Assembly: GCA_002798255.1 (NCBI GenBank)
Contig: NWQQ01000012.1
Location: 57,213 to 121,212 of the forward strand
Length of the DNA: 64,000 bases
Direction of reading: 5' to 3'
Origin: Lysobacteraceae bacterium NML95-0200
GTDB taxonomy: Bacteria; Pseudomonadota; Gammaproteobacteria; Xanthomonadales; Xanthomonadaceae
The translations under genes and the position numbers were made by a program. This document shows, one piece after another, positions 34,183-44,255 of this stretch. The first letter of the stretch is position 1. Every line of letters begins with the position of its first letter. Under the pieces are notes generated by a model. The model saw nothing but the letters and a program-made list of their open reading frames with translations. It did no database searches and was not told the DNA's origin.

Positions 34183-37100
34183 CTACGATGCTGCCGTCGG
34201 CAGTGTCGCCATTCTGCGCTCGCTGCCTCTGGCACGTTGCCACAGGGCTTGGCTGCGGATGCGCCAGTCGTCCAGTAGCGCGTAGATGGTGGGCAAAAAG
34301 AGCAGGCTGACCACGGTGGAGAACGCCAGGCCGCCGGCGATGGCGCGTGCCATCGGGTAGTAGCTGGGGCCTTCGCCGGCCATGCGGGTATCGCCGATGG
34401 CGATTGGAATCATGGCAAGGATGGCGGTGCCCATGGTCATCAGAATCGGGCGCAGGCGCTCGCGGCTGCCGGCCACCAGCGCTTCGGTGCGGCTCAAGCC
34501 TGCGCGGCGCTGGTTGTTGATGTGCTCAATCATCACGATGCCATTGTTCACCACCACGCCCATCAGCACCAGGATGCCAATCAGCGCCATGATGTTGAAG
34601 TCGGTGCCAGTGAGCCAGAACAGCCAGTACACGCCAAATACCGAGAACACCACGCCGCTCATGATGGCGCTGGGGAACAGCAGCGACTCGAACACTGCCG
34701 CCATCACCACGTAAATCATGATGAGCGCAATGATGAGGTTGAACATCATGCGCTTGCCGGCTTCCTCGCCATCAAAGAAATTGACCGAATCAAAGCTGTA
34801 GTGATACCCGGCAGGCCAGGCGACCCTGTCCAGCACGGCCTGCATCGCCTGGCGGGCTTCAGGCGCAGTGCTCTCTGGCGCGGCCTTGGCGCTCAGGGTG
34901 AGCGTGGTTTGGCGGTTGGTATGGGTGATGATGTTGGCCGCAGGCTGCGGCTGCATGCTGACCAGTGCTGACAACGGCAGTTCGCGGCCATCCTGCGCCT
35001 TCACGGTAAAGGCTTGCAGTGCCTGCCAGGTGGTGTGATTGGCATCGGCAAAGCGCAAGGTGACTGCGACCTCGCTATCGCCCCGGCGCATTTCCCGCAG
35101 TGGCTGGCCGCGCAGGGCGATACCGACAAAGCTCGCCACTTCCTGGGCATTGAAGCCAAACGCGGCGGAGCGCTCACGGTCCACGCGCAGCAAAAGCTCG
35201 GTATTGCGCTCGCCCATGTCCACGCGCACATCGCGCAATTCGCTGCGGCGCTCAAGCATGGGCAGGATGTCGGTAGCCAACTCGTTCAGGGTCTGCGTGG
35301 AGTCGCCCACCAGGCGTACCTCCAGGGTTTGCATCTGCGCCTGTCCGCCCTGCCCGCCTTGCCAGCCCATGCTGAAGGTGGCCATCGCCGACTTGGGCAG
35401 ATCCTTGCGGATAGCCTCGGTGATTTTGCTGGTGGTCTGCGCATCCACCTCATCGCCCAGATCCAGATGGATACCGGCACCGCCGCCTTCGCCAAACCGG
35501 GTGGAGATTTGCTTGATGCCGTAATCCTCGCGCCGCGCCTCCAGATGCGCTTCCAGGCGCAGCATTTCCTGACGCATCTGCGCAAGGCTGTAGGCATCGT
35601 TCCACTGCACATTGACATAGGCGCTGCCCGATTCCTCACCGCCGAACATATCGCTCTTGGTTTGACTCATCGGTATCAGGCTCAGCAGCGATACCAGCAC
35701 GATGACCGCGACCGAAATGCGCCGGTGCACCAGCGTCCAGCGCAGCAGTTTCTCGTAGCGCAGTTGCAGGCCATGAATCAGGCCGCGGCGCTGTTGCAGC
35801 AGCGGCGGGCGTTTCAGCCGCGCGGCCAGCATCGGAATCAGGCTGACGGCCACCAGCCAGGAGGCCAGCAAGGACACGCTGATGGTGAAGGCAATCTGCG
35901 CCAGGTAAATGGAGATGACATTGCGCTCGCCAAACAAATTGGGCAGGAACACCATGCAGCTGCTGAGCGTGCCAGCCGAGAGCGCAATCGCCACATGGCG
36001 GGTGCCGAGCATGGCGGCCAGGCGGGGACTTTCCGGCGCTTTTTCGCGCTCCTGCCAGATGGATTCCACCACCACCACGGCATTGTCCACCAGCATGCCG
36101 ATGGCAAGCAGCAAGCCCATCATCGACAGCACATTGAGGCTCAGCCCGGCGAAATACATGAAGCCCAGCGTCATCACAAAGCAAATCGGGATGGACAGCG
36201 TGACCATCAGCGTCGCTGCCCAGTCGCGCAGAAAGAAATACAGCACGATGACCGAGAGCATCAGGCCAATGGCTCCGGCCTCGGCCAGCGACAGCAGCGA
36301 CTTAAGCACCGCCTCGCCCTGATCTTCGACCACGCGCAGATGGATATCCGCCTGTCCGCTTTGCGCATTGATGGCGGCGATTTCCGCCTTCACCGCACGC
36401 GAGACTTCCACCAGATTGGCATCGCGCTCCTTGAAGACTTCCAGCGTCACCGAAGGCCGCCCGTCCAGGCGGCGCTCACTGCGCTGCTCAACCGGCTTTA
36501 GTTTGACCTCGGCAATATCGGCAAGCGTGGTGCCCCGCGCATCCAGCCGCAGGCTGCGCAGCGCTTCCAGCGAATGCAGCTCGCCCAGGGGCTGTACCCG
36601 GAATTTTTGCAGGCCGTTGTCGATTTCACCTGCGGAGACGGAGAAATTGACGCGCTGCAACTGCGCGGCCAGAGCGTTCAGGCTGATGCCGTGCGCATTC
36701 ATGCGCTCGGGCGATACCGCGATTTCCACCTCATTGGCCGGGGCGCCGAAGATTTCCACCTTGGCAACACCGGGGATGCGTTGCAGGCGACGCTTGTAGG
36801 TGCGCTCGATGCGCTCGTATTCGCCAGTCAAATCCAGCGTCTGGCTGGACAGGCGCAGGCGCAGCATGGCTTGGTCGGCGCTGGACCATTTGAACACCAT
36901 GTAACGGCGGAAATCATCGGGCAGCTCGCTGCGTATGGCATCAATACGCTCGCGCGCCTCGGCACTCGCCAGGGCGATGTCCCGCCCCCAGTCGGAGAAC
37001 GCCACGAATACCCCGGCGCTTTCCGCGCTGGCATTACCTTGCAGGCTTTTCACGCCCTTCATGGTGGCCAGCGCTTCTTCTGCCGGGCGCAACAGGTTGC

Positions 37101-37281
37101 GCTCGTTCTCCTCCGGGGTGCTGCCGGCATAGGGCAGCATCACGTACAGAAATGGCGCCGAGACATCCGGCATCGCCTCCAGTGGCAGACGCACGGCGGC
37201 AATCAGCCCAACCACCACCATCGACACGAACAGCATGATGGTGGTCACCGGGCGGCGGATGCTGAGCCGGGCCATGCTCAT
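34183..37281 (-). CDS. RND efflux permease, second of a tandem pair
   Basis: A 1032-residue inner-membrane transporter of the AcrB/HAE superfamily: N-terminal transmembrane helix (SIRRPVTTIMLFVSMVVVGL), two periplasmic pore domains, and TM blocks around 340-530 and 860-1010. The TM4 motif reads LAIGMLVDNAVVVVES, with Asn in place of the second relay Asp of AcrB. The TM10 motif reads GVVVNNGIVMIEHIN, with Asn in place of the relay Lys. This combination is found in a whole subgroup of RND proteins, so it need not mean inactivity. It overlaps the first permease by four bases. A heteromeric pump like MdtBC is possible. The stop faces that of the aldehyde dehydrogenase gene at 42 bp. Confidence 0.9.
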   Translation of the reverse strand: MSMARLSIRRPVTTIMLFVSMVVVGLIAAVRLPLEAMPDVSAPFLYVMLPYAGSTPEENERNLLRPAEEALATMKGVKSLQGNASAESAGVFVAFSDWGRDIALASAEARERIDAIRSELPDDFRRYMVFKWSSADQAMLRLRLSSQTLDLTGEYERIERTYKRRLQRIPGVAKVEIFGAPANEVEIAVSPERMNAHGISLNALAAQLQRVNFSVSAGEIDNGLQKFRVQPLGELHSLEALRSLRLDARGTTLADIAEVKLKPVEQRSERRLDGRPSVTLEVFKERDANLVEVSRAVKAEIAAINAQSGQADIHLRVVEDQGEAVLKSLLSLAEAGAIGLMLSVIVLYFFLRDWAATLMVTLSIPICFVMTLGFMYFAGLSLNVLSMMGLLLAIGMLVDNAVVVVESIWQEREKAPESPRLAAMLGTRHVAIALSAGTLSSCMVFLPNLFGERNVISIYLAQIAFTISVSLLASWLVAVSLIPMLAARLKRPPLLQQRRGLIHGLQLRYEKLLRWTLVHRRISVAVIVLVSLLSLIPMSQTKSDMFGGEESGSAYVNVQWNDAYSLAQMRQEMLRLEAHLEARREDYGIKQISTRFGEGGGAGIHLDLGDEVDAQTTSKITEAIRKDLPKSAMATFSMGWQGGQGGQAQMQTLEVRLVGDSTQTLNELATDILPMLERRSELRDVRVDMGERNTELLLRVDRERSAAFGFNAQEVASFVGIALRGQPLREMRRGDSEVAVTLRFADANHTTWQALQAFTVKAQDGRELPLSALVSMQPQPAANIITHTNRQTTLTLSAKAAPESTAPEARQAMQAVLDRVAWPAGYHYSFDSVNFFDGEEAGKRMMFNLIIALIMIYVVMAAVFESLLFPSAIMSGVVFSVFGVYWLFWLTGTDFNIMALIGILVLMGVVVNNGIVMIEHINNQRRAGLSRTEALVAGSRERLRPILMTMGTAILAMIPIAIGDTRMAGEGPSYYPMARAIAGGLAFSTVVSLLFLPTIYALLDDWRIRSQALWQRARGSERRMATLPTAAS

Positions 37282-40200
37282 GAGGCGCCTCCTTCCGTCT
37301 CAAGCGCGTCCGACAGGTCGCGGTTTTCCTCTCGCTCGCGCTGCGCGCGCGCGGCGTAATCGGCATCGGATTTGCGATCGAGCAGGTCATACATCACCGG
37401 GATGACCACCAGCGTCAGCAAGGTGGAGACAATCAGCCCGCCAATCACGGTGATGGCCATCGGGCTGCGCACTTCCGCGCCCTCGCCCATGGCGAGAGCC
37501 AGCGGCAGGAAGCCAAACAGGGTGCAGGCGCTGGTCATGACAATCGGCCGCAGGCGCGAGCGCGCGCCCTCCAGCAAGGCCTGGCGCTTGGGCAGCCCGG
37601 CGATGCGCAGCTGATTGACCCGATCCACCAGGATGATGGCGTTTTTGGTGACCAGCCCGACCAGCAGAATCAGGCCGATGAATACCACCACCGAAACCGC
37701 ATGGCCGGTGAGGAACAATGCCAGTACCGCGCCGACCAGCGCCAGCGGGATGGTGAACAAAATCACGAACGGGTGCAGCAGCGACTCGAACTGCGAGGCC
37801 ATCACCAGATACACCAGAAATACCGCCAGTGCGAAGGCAAACAGCAGTGAGCGCAGCGAGCCTTCCAGCTCCTCGCCCTGGCCGCCAATGGCAAGGGCGA
37901 TATCCGCACCCAGCGGCTTTTCGGCCACCATGCGCTGCACCTCGGCCATCGCCGTGCCCAGGTCGATGCCGTGCAGATTGGCCGAGACCAGCGCCACCCG
38001 TGCCTGGTCGGCGCGATGGATTTCCGAAGGCCCCTGACCTGCCTCCACTTCCGCCACCGCAGAGAGCCGCAGTGGCGTGCCGCTGCCGATATTCACCAGC
38101 AGGTTGCGGATATCGTCAACGCTGCTGCGCTGGCCTTGCTCGGCGCGCACGCGCACATCAATCTGCCGCTCGCGCAGGTGATAGCGGGTGGCGACTTCAC
38201 CGCGTATCTGCTTGACCACCGCATCGGCAATCTGCCGGGTGGTCAGTCCCAGTGCCGCGGCACGACTCTGGTCAAAATGGATCCGCACTTCCGGCCAACC
38301 CTGCTCCACCGTGGTTTTGACATCGGTGTAATGCGGATGCGCACGCAGGCGCTCGGCCAAATCGCGGCCAGCGGCCTCCACGCTTTCAAGACTGCTGCCG
38401 GAGATTTCGATTTCCAGCGGCGCGGCCAGTGCAAACAGTTCCGGGCGGCTGAAATCCACCGTCACGTCTTTCTGCCCGGCAAGGCTCTGCCGCAGGCGCT
38501 CGCTCAAACGGCTCTCCAGCGCTGCACTGCCGCCGTTTTCCATCACGATGCTGAGCTTGGCGATGTTCTCGCCGCTGTCGGCGGGATTGGCATCGAGCCG
38601 CGTACCGCTGCCGCTGACCCCGTACAGCGCACGCACGCCTTCGACCTTGCCATGTTCGGCCTGCAGGCGCTGCAACAGCGCATCGGTTTCGCGCAGCGGG
38701 GTGCCGGGCGGCAGTTTCACCGTCATTTCAAACCGCTCTTGCGCCAGTTGCGGAATCAGGTCGGTGCCCAGACGCGGCAGCATCCACATGCTGATGGCAA
38801 AGGCGATGGCGGCCAGCAACAGCACCTTGCCGGGATGGGCCAAAGCCTTGGGCAGCAGCTGCAAATAGCCGTTTTCCGCGCGCGCATAAGGGCGCATCGC
38901 CAAATCGCTGGCGCGCTGCATGATGGGCGATAGCAGCCGCACGATGAGCCGCCATGCGCGCACCAGCAGCCAGGCAAAGGCATAGGCCAGCGTCGGAATC
39001 AGCCCCTTGATGCCGCGCCCGGCGAGCACCAACGGCTTGCGCCAGCCGCGTACTTCGCGCTGCTCGGCAGGCGGCAATGGCTCGTCCGGAAATTCCAGCG
39101 GCGCACGCGCCTTGAGCGAGGAGAGCATCGGTATCAGGGTCATCGACACCACCAGCGAAACGGCGATGGCAATCGCCACGGTCAGCGCCTGGTCGCGGAA
39201 CAATTGCCCGGCGATGCCTTCGACAAATACCAGCGGCAAAAACACCGCGATGGTGGTGAGTGTGGACGCCACCACGGCCAGACTGACCTCGCGGGTACCG
39301 GCTATTGCCGCCTGCAATACGCCAAGGCCGCGCTCGCGCGCCTTGGCGATGGATTCGAGCACCACGATGGAATCGTCCACCACCAGCCCGGTCGCAAGCG
39401 CCAGTCCACCCAGCGACATCACGTTCAGGCTCAAATCCAGCTGCCCCATGAAAAAGAAGGTGGTGATGATGGACACCGGCAGCGACAGCGAAATCACGAA
39501 GGTGCTCCAGCCATCGCGCAGGAACAGAAAAATCACCAGCACTGCCAGCGCACCGCCGAGCAGCGCATCAAACTTGACATCGGCGATGGCGTTACGGATG
39601 AAGCCGGACTGATCCTCAATGATGGCCAGACTGACATCCTGGGGCAGTTGTTTGCGGATGACAGCCAGCGCCTTTTCGATTTCATCGGCGGTGGCCACGG
39701 TATTGGCATCGCCCTCTTTGTAGATGGCAAGCTCCACCGCCTCTTGTCCCCCTAAGCGGATAATCGCCTCACGCTCCTTGTAGCCCTGCGTGACCTGTGC
39801 CACGTCTTTCAGCCGTACCGGCAGGCCACCACCTGGCGCGGCCTGGCTGCCGCCGGTGGCCGATTGCACCGAAGCGGCTGCCGACATCGCGGCAGCATCA
39901 CCACTGGCCGCAGCCACGCGCGCCATTTGCGCCGCGGCGCTTTCGGCCTCGCCCCCGCCACTGCGCTGGCTGGTCAGGAGCAGGCTTTCAATATCTTCCA
40001 CCGTGGCGAACTGGTTGACGGTGCGCACCAGCCAGCGCTGGCTGCCATCTTCCAGCCGGCCGCCGGAGAGATTGACGTTTTCCTGTTGCAGGCGGCTGAT
40101 GACCGTTTCCAGCGGAATATTCAGCGCGGCCAGCCGCTGCGGGTCGATATCCACGCGGATTTCATCTTCCAGCCCCCCGGCAACCTTGACCGCGGCCACG

Positions 40201-40727
40201 CCCGGCACGGTTTCGAGCTTGCGCTTCAAATCATCATCGGCATAGCGGCGCAGTCGCGGCAGGCTGCCACCTGCTTCGCTGCTGGAAATCACCAGACGCA
40301 TGATCGGCGCGGTGGACGGATTGAAACGCAGCAGCGTCGGTGGTTTGGCCTCCAGCGGCAGTTGCAGCGCTTCCATCTTGTCACGCACTTCCAGGCTGGC
40401 CTTGTCCATGTCGGTACCCCAGGCAAAGGCCAGCACCACATCACTCTGGCCTGTGCGGGAGACGGATTTGAGCTTGCGCAGGCCGCGCGCCACGCCCACG
40501 GCTTCTTCCACCGGGCGGGTAATCAGGGTTTCGATTTCCGCAGGCGCAGCGCCAGTGTATTCGGTGCGAATGGTGAGCGTGGGATAGCTCAAATCCGGCA
40601 ACAGGTTGACCTTGAGGCCGCTCAAGGCAATCAGGCCAAACAACACCAGCGTCAGGGTCGCCATCAGCACGGTGACCCGGCGACGGGTGGAAAATTCCAC
40701 CCAGTCAAAACCGCTTGCCATTTTCAT
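37278..40727 (-). CDS. RND efflux permease, first of a tandem pair (long form)
   Basis: A 1149-residue permease from ATG 40727, which has GGAGG six bases upstream; the open frame runs to 40802. Start FDWVEFSTRRRVTVLMATL is the first TM helix. The TM4 motif is LATGLVVDDSIVVLESI with both relay Asp, and the TM10 motif has VTKNAIILVDRV with the relay Lys, so the proton path looks intact. It is about 100 residues longer than AcrB. One surplus is an Ala/Ser/Gly-rich insertion near residues 275-325 (SAAASVQSATGGSQAAPGGG) in the first periplasmic half. Another is a basic/hydrophobic segment near residue 570-640, between the two membrane halves. Substrate unknown; no outer-membrane TolC-type gene is adjacent. 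Confidence 0.9.
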   Translation of the reverse strand: MKMASGFDWVEFSTRRRVTVLMATLTLVLFGLIALSGLKVNLLPDLSYPTLTIRTEYTGAAPAEIETLITRPVEEAVGVARGLRKLKSVSRTGQSDVVLAFAWGTDMDKASLEVRDKMEALQLPLEAKPPTLLRFNPSTAPIMRLVISSSEAGGSLPRLRRYADDDLKRKLETVPGVAAVKVAGGLEDEIRVDIDPQRLAALNIPLETVISRLQQENVNLSGGRLEDGSQRWLVRTVNQFATVEDIESLLLTSQRSGGGEAESAAAQMARVAAASGDAAAMSAAASVQSATGGSQAAPGGGLPVRLKDVAQVTQGYKEREAIIRLGGQEAVELAIYKEGDANTVATADEIEKALAVIRKQLPQDVSLAIIEDQSGFIRNAIADVKFDALLGGALAVLVIFLFLRDGWSTFVISLSLPVSIITTFFFMGQLDLSLNVMSLGGLALATGLVVDDSIVVLESIAKARERGLGVLQAAIAGTREVSLAVVASTLTTIAVFLPLVFVEGIAGQLFRDQALTVAIAIAVSLVVSMTLIPMLSSLKARAPLEFPDEPLPPAEQREVRGWRKPLVLAGRGIKGLIPTLAYAFAWLLVRAWRLIVRLLSPIMQRASDLAMRPYARAENGYLQLLPKALAHPGKVLLLAAIAFAISMWMLPRLGTDLIPQLAQERFEMTVKLPPGTPLRETDALLQRLQAEHGKVEGVRALYGVSGSGTRLDANPADSGENIAKLSIVMENGGSAALESRLSERLRQSLAGQKDVTVDFSRPELFALAAPLEIEISGSSLESVEAAGRDLAERLRAHPHYTDVKTTVEQGWPEVRIHFDQSRAAALGLTTRQIADAVVKQIRGEVATRYHLRERQIDVRVRAEQGQRSSVDDIRNLLVNIGSGTPLRLSAVAEVEAGQGPSEIHRADQARVALVSANLHGIDLGTAMAEVQRMVAEKPLGADIALAIGGQGEELEGSLRSLLFAFALAVFLVYLVMASQFESLLHPFVILFTIPLALVGAVLALFLTGHAVSVVVFIGLILLVGLVTKNAIILVDRVNQLRIAGLPKRQALLEGARSRLRPIVMTSACTLFGFLPLALAMGEGAEVRSPMAITVIGGLIVSTLLTLVVIPVMYDLLDRKSDADYAARAQREREENRDLSDALETEGGAS

Positions 40728-40740
40728 GCCGGGCCTCCGC

Positions 40741-41865
40741 TTAGTTATTGGCAGGCTGGGCAGGCGCCGAGGTTTCAGCCTTGGGCGCAGTCGTCGTACC
40801 AATCACCTGCACCGGGCTGCCTTCGCGCAGTGCGCTCTTGCCGGCAATCACCACCTGATCGCCCACAGCCAGGCCCTTGCGCACTTCCAGATAGCCATCT
40901 TCGCTATGGCCGGTTTCAATCACCACGCGCTCGGCCTTGCCATCGCGCACCACATATACGCTGGCCTCGCCGCTTTCATCCAGCAGCGCACTGCGCGGAA
41001 TCGCCGGCACCTGCATGCGTTGCTCGTACTGGATGGACAGCCGCCCGAACATCCCCGGTTGCAGGCTGCCCTCACCGGCAAAACCGGCAATCACCCGGAA
41101 GGTGCCGCTGCCTGCGTCCACCACCGGCGCGATGCGCTCCACTTGCCCGGTAAAACTGCGCCCGGGCAGCGCGTCCACGTGCAATACCACCGGCTGGCCT
41201 TGCTTGATACGGTCAATCTCGCGCTCGGGGACATTCAGTGTGGCCTCCAGCCGCGAGGTATCGACAATGCGGAACACCGGCGAGTTTATTTGCACGAAGT
41301 TGCCGGGCTTGATCGACTTGCTGGCAATCACCCCGGAAATCGGCGCCTGCACCGTGGTGTAGGACAACTCCAGCCGCGCCATCTGGTTGGCTGCACGGGC
41401 GTTCTGCAAATCAAAGCGCAATTGATCGACATCATTGGCACTGACCAATTGCTGCTCGGCCAGTTGCGCCGCGCGGCGGTAATTGGCCTCCAACTTGGCC
41501 ACCTGGGCATTGGTTTGCGCCACCTGCAGGCTGGCACGCGCGCCATCAAGACGCGCCAACGGCTGCCCGGCACGCACCGCCTGGCCTTCTTCGGCCAGCA
41601 CCTGCAAAGCCACGCCAGAAGTCTTGGCCGCCACCTGTGCCTCGGCACGCGCCTCCAGCGCAGCCGTGCCGACATGGCTGGCACTGAGGTCGCGGCGCGC
41701 CACCGTGGCCGTTTCCACCACCACAGCCTCGGTTTTTGTTTCGGCTTCACCATCCTTCTTGCCCTCTGCCGAAGGCCCTTGCGAACAAGCCGCAAGCGCC
41801 AGTGACAGGGCAACGCTCAAAGCAAAAAGACTCGGATGAGAAATACGCTTGCGAAAGGCTGGCAT
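40741..41865 (-). CDS. RND efflux periplasmic adaptor (membrane fusion) lipoprotein
   Basis: A 374-residue HlyD/AcrA-type adaptor. The signal peptide ends in a lipobox (LALAACSQ, Cys about 27). The lipoyl halves are LEARAEAQVAAKTSGVALQV and TTVQAPISGVIASKSI, separated by a coiled-coil hairpin (about 105-165, LQVAQTNAQVAKLEANYRRA). The beta-barrel domain has LEATLNVPEREIDRIKQGQ and the membrane-proximal part VPAIPRSALLDESG. It ends 13 bp before the first permease start, so adaptor and both pumps form one operon. The outer-membrane channel must be encoded elsewhere. Confidence 0.94.
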   Translation of the reverse strand: MPAFRKRISHPSLFALSVALSLALAACSQGPSAEGKKDGEAETKTEAVVVETATVARRDLSASHVGTAALEARAEAQVAAKTSGVALQVLAEEGQAVRAGQPLARLDGARASLQVAQTNAQVAKLEANYRRAAQLAEQQLVSANDVDQLRFDLQNARAANQMARLELSYTTVQAPISGVIASKSIKPGNFVQINSPVFRIVDTSRLEATLNVPEREIDRIKQGQPVVLHVDALPGRSFTGQVERIAPVVDAGSGTFRVIAGFAGEGSLQPGMFGRLSIQYEQRMQVPAIPRSALLDESGEASVYVVRDGKAERVVIETGHSEDGYLEVRKGLAVGDQVVIAGKSALREGSPVQVIGTTTAPKAETSAPAQPANN

Positions 41866-41953
41866 AGGAAAACTCGGCTGTGATGCTCTTGGGTGTTGTA
41901 CAAGAGTAAATCACCTTTGCCGCTGCAGACAGGTGCCAAAGGTCATGCCCTGC

Positions 41954-43603
41954 TCATGACCTGGGCTGCAGGGCATCCTGGTCTTCAAACAGCTCCGGTT
42001 TGAACGGCACTTCCGGCGGTTTGCGCGCGCGTGCAGGCTGGTCGAATACGCCATCCTTGCCGGGCACAGGCAGACAGCCGCCAATCGCCTGCAAGCTGGA
42101 AATCACGCATTCAAGCTCCAGCGTGGTGCCCGGAATCGGGATGCGGATGGACTTCACCCCGCGCCGCACCCATTCTTGCAGCAAGGTTTCCGGTGGCCGC
42201 CAAATGCCATCGAACATGGTGCCGCGGGTATCCATGCCGGGACGGTGCAGCCATGTGCCTTCGCGGTTTGGATCGGGAAAACGCGGCTTGAAACTGTCAT
42301 CAGCCAGCCGCGGACGACCATCGGCATCGAAAAGCCCGCCGCCCTGCCTGCCACCTGCGCCTTGTTCGCCACCTCGCGTCTGCCCGGCACGGTTTTGCGC
42401 CGCGATGCCCCAATCGTCACCACGCCGGGGCTCTGGCCAAGCGCCGTTCACCGCAGCGCGTTGCGGCCCGACACCCGCCTGTGCCACGCTTTGCCCCGGC
42501 TGTGGCGATTTCCCCTGTGCAGCGGGCAACCCGGCAGGACGGGGGGCTGTCGCGGCGCTTGCTGCCGCTGTCAGAGAATTGCGGGTCTGGCTGTCAGGTG
42601 CTTGGCTGCTTTCTGCCTGCCCTGTCGGCAAAGCAGGCAAGGGACGCTGCCCCGGCTCGCGCACCGCAATCTGTGGCGCAGCGCTGCCCATGTCCAGCAC
42701 CGGCATATCGATTGGCGGCATGGGCATGGGCATAGGCTCGGGGATGGCGCTTTCGGCAGGCATCGCGGCAACGCGTGGCACGGGCGCTACAGCGGCATTG
42801 GTGATATTGATGGCGCGCACCTCGGGCAATGGTGCAGGCAATGCCCGCTCTTGCGGCAGACTGGGGCTGCGCAGCTGCGGGCTCGCCGTGGGCATGGTCA
42901 GCAGTGGACGCGGTGGCGGCAATTGAAAATTATCAGGCGCTGGCTGCGGGGCGGCAGTCACCTGCAATGGCTGTGGCTCAGGCAAGGGCTGCGCGGCCAG
43001 CTGTGGTTGCGATATTTGCGGCAAATTCATGCGGGCAATCGCTGCTGCGGGCACATCCTGCACGATTTCCTGCACTGTGGCCTGATTTTGCCGGGTCGCC
43101 ACCTGCGTTGCGCTGCGCTGGGTATCGGTACTGGCCGGCATGGCCAAATCGCCATCAGCCGCCTGCTGCCCACCGCCCGTCTCGCTTGGCGTACCAAAGC
43201 CGGTGATGCGGATACGCGTGCTTTCTTCCTCTGGCTCGGCACGTGTGCCCAGGCGCAGATACAGCGATGCCAGCATGAACAGCACAAAAAACAGGTTGAC
43301 CAGCAGACTGATTGCCATGCCGACCAAACGTTGCGCTGTTGGTGTACGGTTTCGCGCATCCCAGCCCACATCCAGCAAACCACGCCAACGCTGCCAGCGC
43401 GTCAGGGCAGGCGGTGGCGGCTCATGCTGCCAAGCGCCGGGCAGATTGGGGCGTGATGCCAAAATCGCCAGCATCTGCGCGCAATCAGGCGCAGGTGCTG
43501 CAGGAAAGTTGCCACCCTTGGCCAGATAGGCCTGCCAATCCTGATCGCGTGCAGTCGCTTGCGTAGTGTGCGCAGTCGGTGAAGGCGGCAGGTGGCGCGT
43601 CAT
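41954..43603 (-). CDS. Proline-rich single-pass membrane protein of unknown function (TonB-like layout)
   Basis: A 549-residue protein. A cytoplasmic N-terminal part of about 90 residues precedes one TM helix (LVGMAISLLVNLFFVLFMLA, about 93-113). Then comes a long Pro/Ala/Gln-rich, low-complexity periplasmic region (about 130-430). The C-terminal 110 residues look folded and conserved, with GTWLHRPGMDTRGTMFDGIW, RPPETLLQEWVRRGVKSIRI and two Cys in ELECVISSLQAIGGCLPVPG. The layout recalls TonB but no TonB C-terminal motif is seen; xanthomonads carry similar proteins annotated as transmembrane repetitive proteins. It begins 12 bp after the nfuA stop, so it is probably on the same transcript. 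Confidence 0.7.
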   Translation of the reverse strand: MTRHLPPSPTAHTTQATARDQDWQAYLAKGGNFPAAPAPDCAQMLAILASRPNLPGAWQHEPPPPALTRWQRWRGLLDVGWDARNRTPTAQRLVGMAISLLVNLFFVLFMLASLYLRLGTRAEPEEESTRIRITGFGTPSETGGGQQAADGDLAMPASTDTQRSATQVATRQNQATVQEIVQDVPAAAIARMNLPQISQPQLAAQPLPEPQPLQVTAAPQPAPDNFQLPPPRPLLTMPTASPQLRSPSLPQERALPAPLPEVRAINITNAAVAPVPRVAAMPAESAIPEPMPMPMPPIDMPVLDMGSAAPQIAVREPGQRPLPALPTGQAESSQAPDSQTRNSLTAAASAATAPRPAGLPAAQGKSPQPGQSVAQAGVGPQRAAVNGAWPEPRRGDDWGIAAQNRAGQTRGGEQGAGGRQGGGLFDADGRPRLADDSFKPRFPDPNREGTWLHRPGMDTRGTMFDGIWRPPETLLQEWVRRGVKSIRIPIPGTTLELECVISSLQAIGGCLPVPGKDGVFDQPARARKPPEVPFKPELFEDQDALQPRS

Positions 43604-43615
43604 CGGGCGGTCAAA

Positions 43616-44203
43616 TCAGCTGCGGGGAGCGTAGGGCGCAGCGCCACTGGCGTGGTCGGTGGCATCGCGCACCGCCGTGACCCCTGGCACCTTTTCCAGT
43701 AAGGTCTTTTCAATCCCTTGCTTGAGGGTGATATCGGCCATGCCGCAGCCATGACAGCCGCCGCCAAAGCGCAGTACCACCACGCCCTCGGCCGTGACTT
43801 CTTCCACGCGCACATTGCCACGGTGCATCGCCAGTTGCGGGTTGATTTCGTGCTCCACTACCCACATCACCCGCTCCACCAACGAGGCATCGGCTTGCGG
43901 CGCCTTGCCCTTGATATTGGGGGCACGGATTTGCAATTGGCCGCCAGTGGCACGCGGCTCATAGTCGATGCGCGCGCCATCGAGTGCGCTGGCGCTGGCG
44001 GCATCCACCCACAGGGTGAAGCCTTCGCAATCAATCGCCCATTCATCACCATTGAGGTCATCGGGGCCGGCAAACTCCAGTTGCACATCGGCCTGCGGTG
44101 TGCCCGGGTTGACCGCCGACAGGCGCACCCCCAAGTCAGGCAGCGCCTCTTTGGCAAGAATTTTGCGGAAATGGTTCTGTGCAGATTCAGTGATATCGAT
44201 CAT
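43616..44203 (-). CDS. nfuA: Fe-S biogenesis scaffold/carrier NfuA
   Basis: A 195-residue protein: a degenerate A-type (HesB-like) N-terminal domain ([20 protein letters not shown]) lacking the usual Cys set, then a Nfu domain with the cluster-binding motif [19 protein letters not shown]. This matches E. coli NfuA in size and order (191 residues). It delivers [4Fe-4S] clusters to client enzymes under stress; IspG, encoded in this window, is a [4Fe-4S] enzyme. It is divergent from the pterin dehydratase gene with 52 bp between starts. Confidence 0.95.
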   Translation of the reverse strand: MIDITESAQNHFRKILAKEALPDLGVRLSAVNPGTPQADVQLEFAGPDDLNGDEWAIDCEGFTLWVDAASASALDGARIDYEPRATGGQLQIRAPNIKGKAPQADASLVERVMWVVEHEINPQLAMHRGNVRVEEVTAEGVVVLRFGGGCHGCGMADITLKQGIEKTLLEKVPGVTAVRDATDHASGAAPYAPRS

Positions 44204-44255
44204 GCGGTTATTCTATCGGCCTTCCGCTGAGCAGAAACTGTTTTTGAAAGACCGC

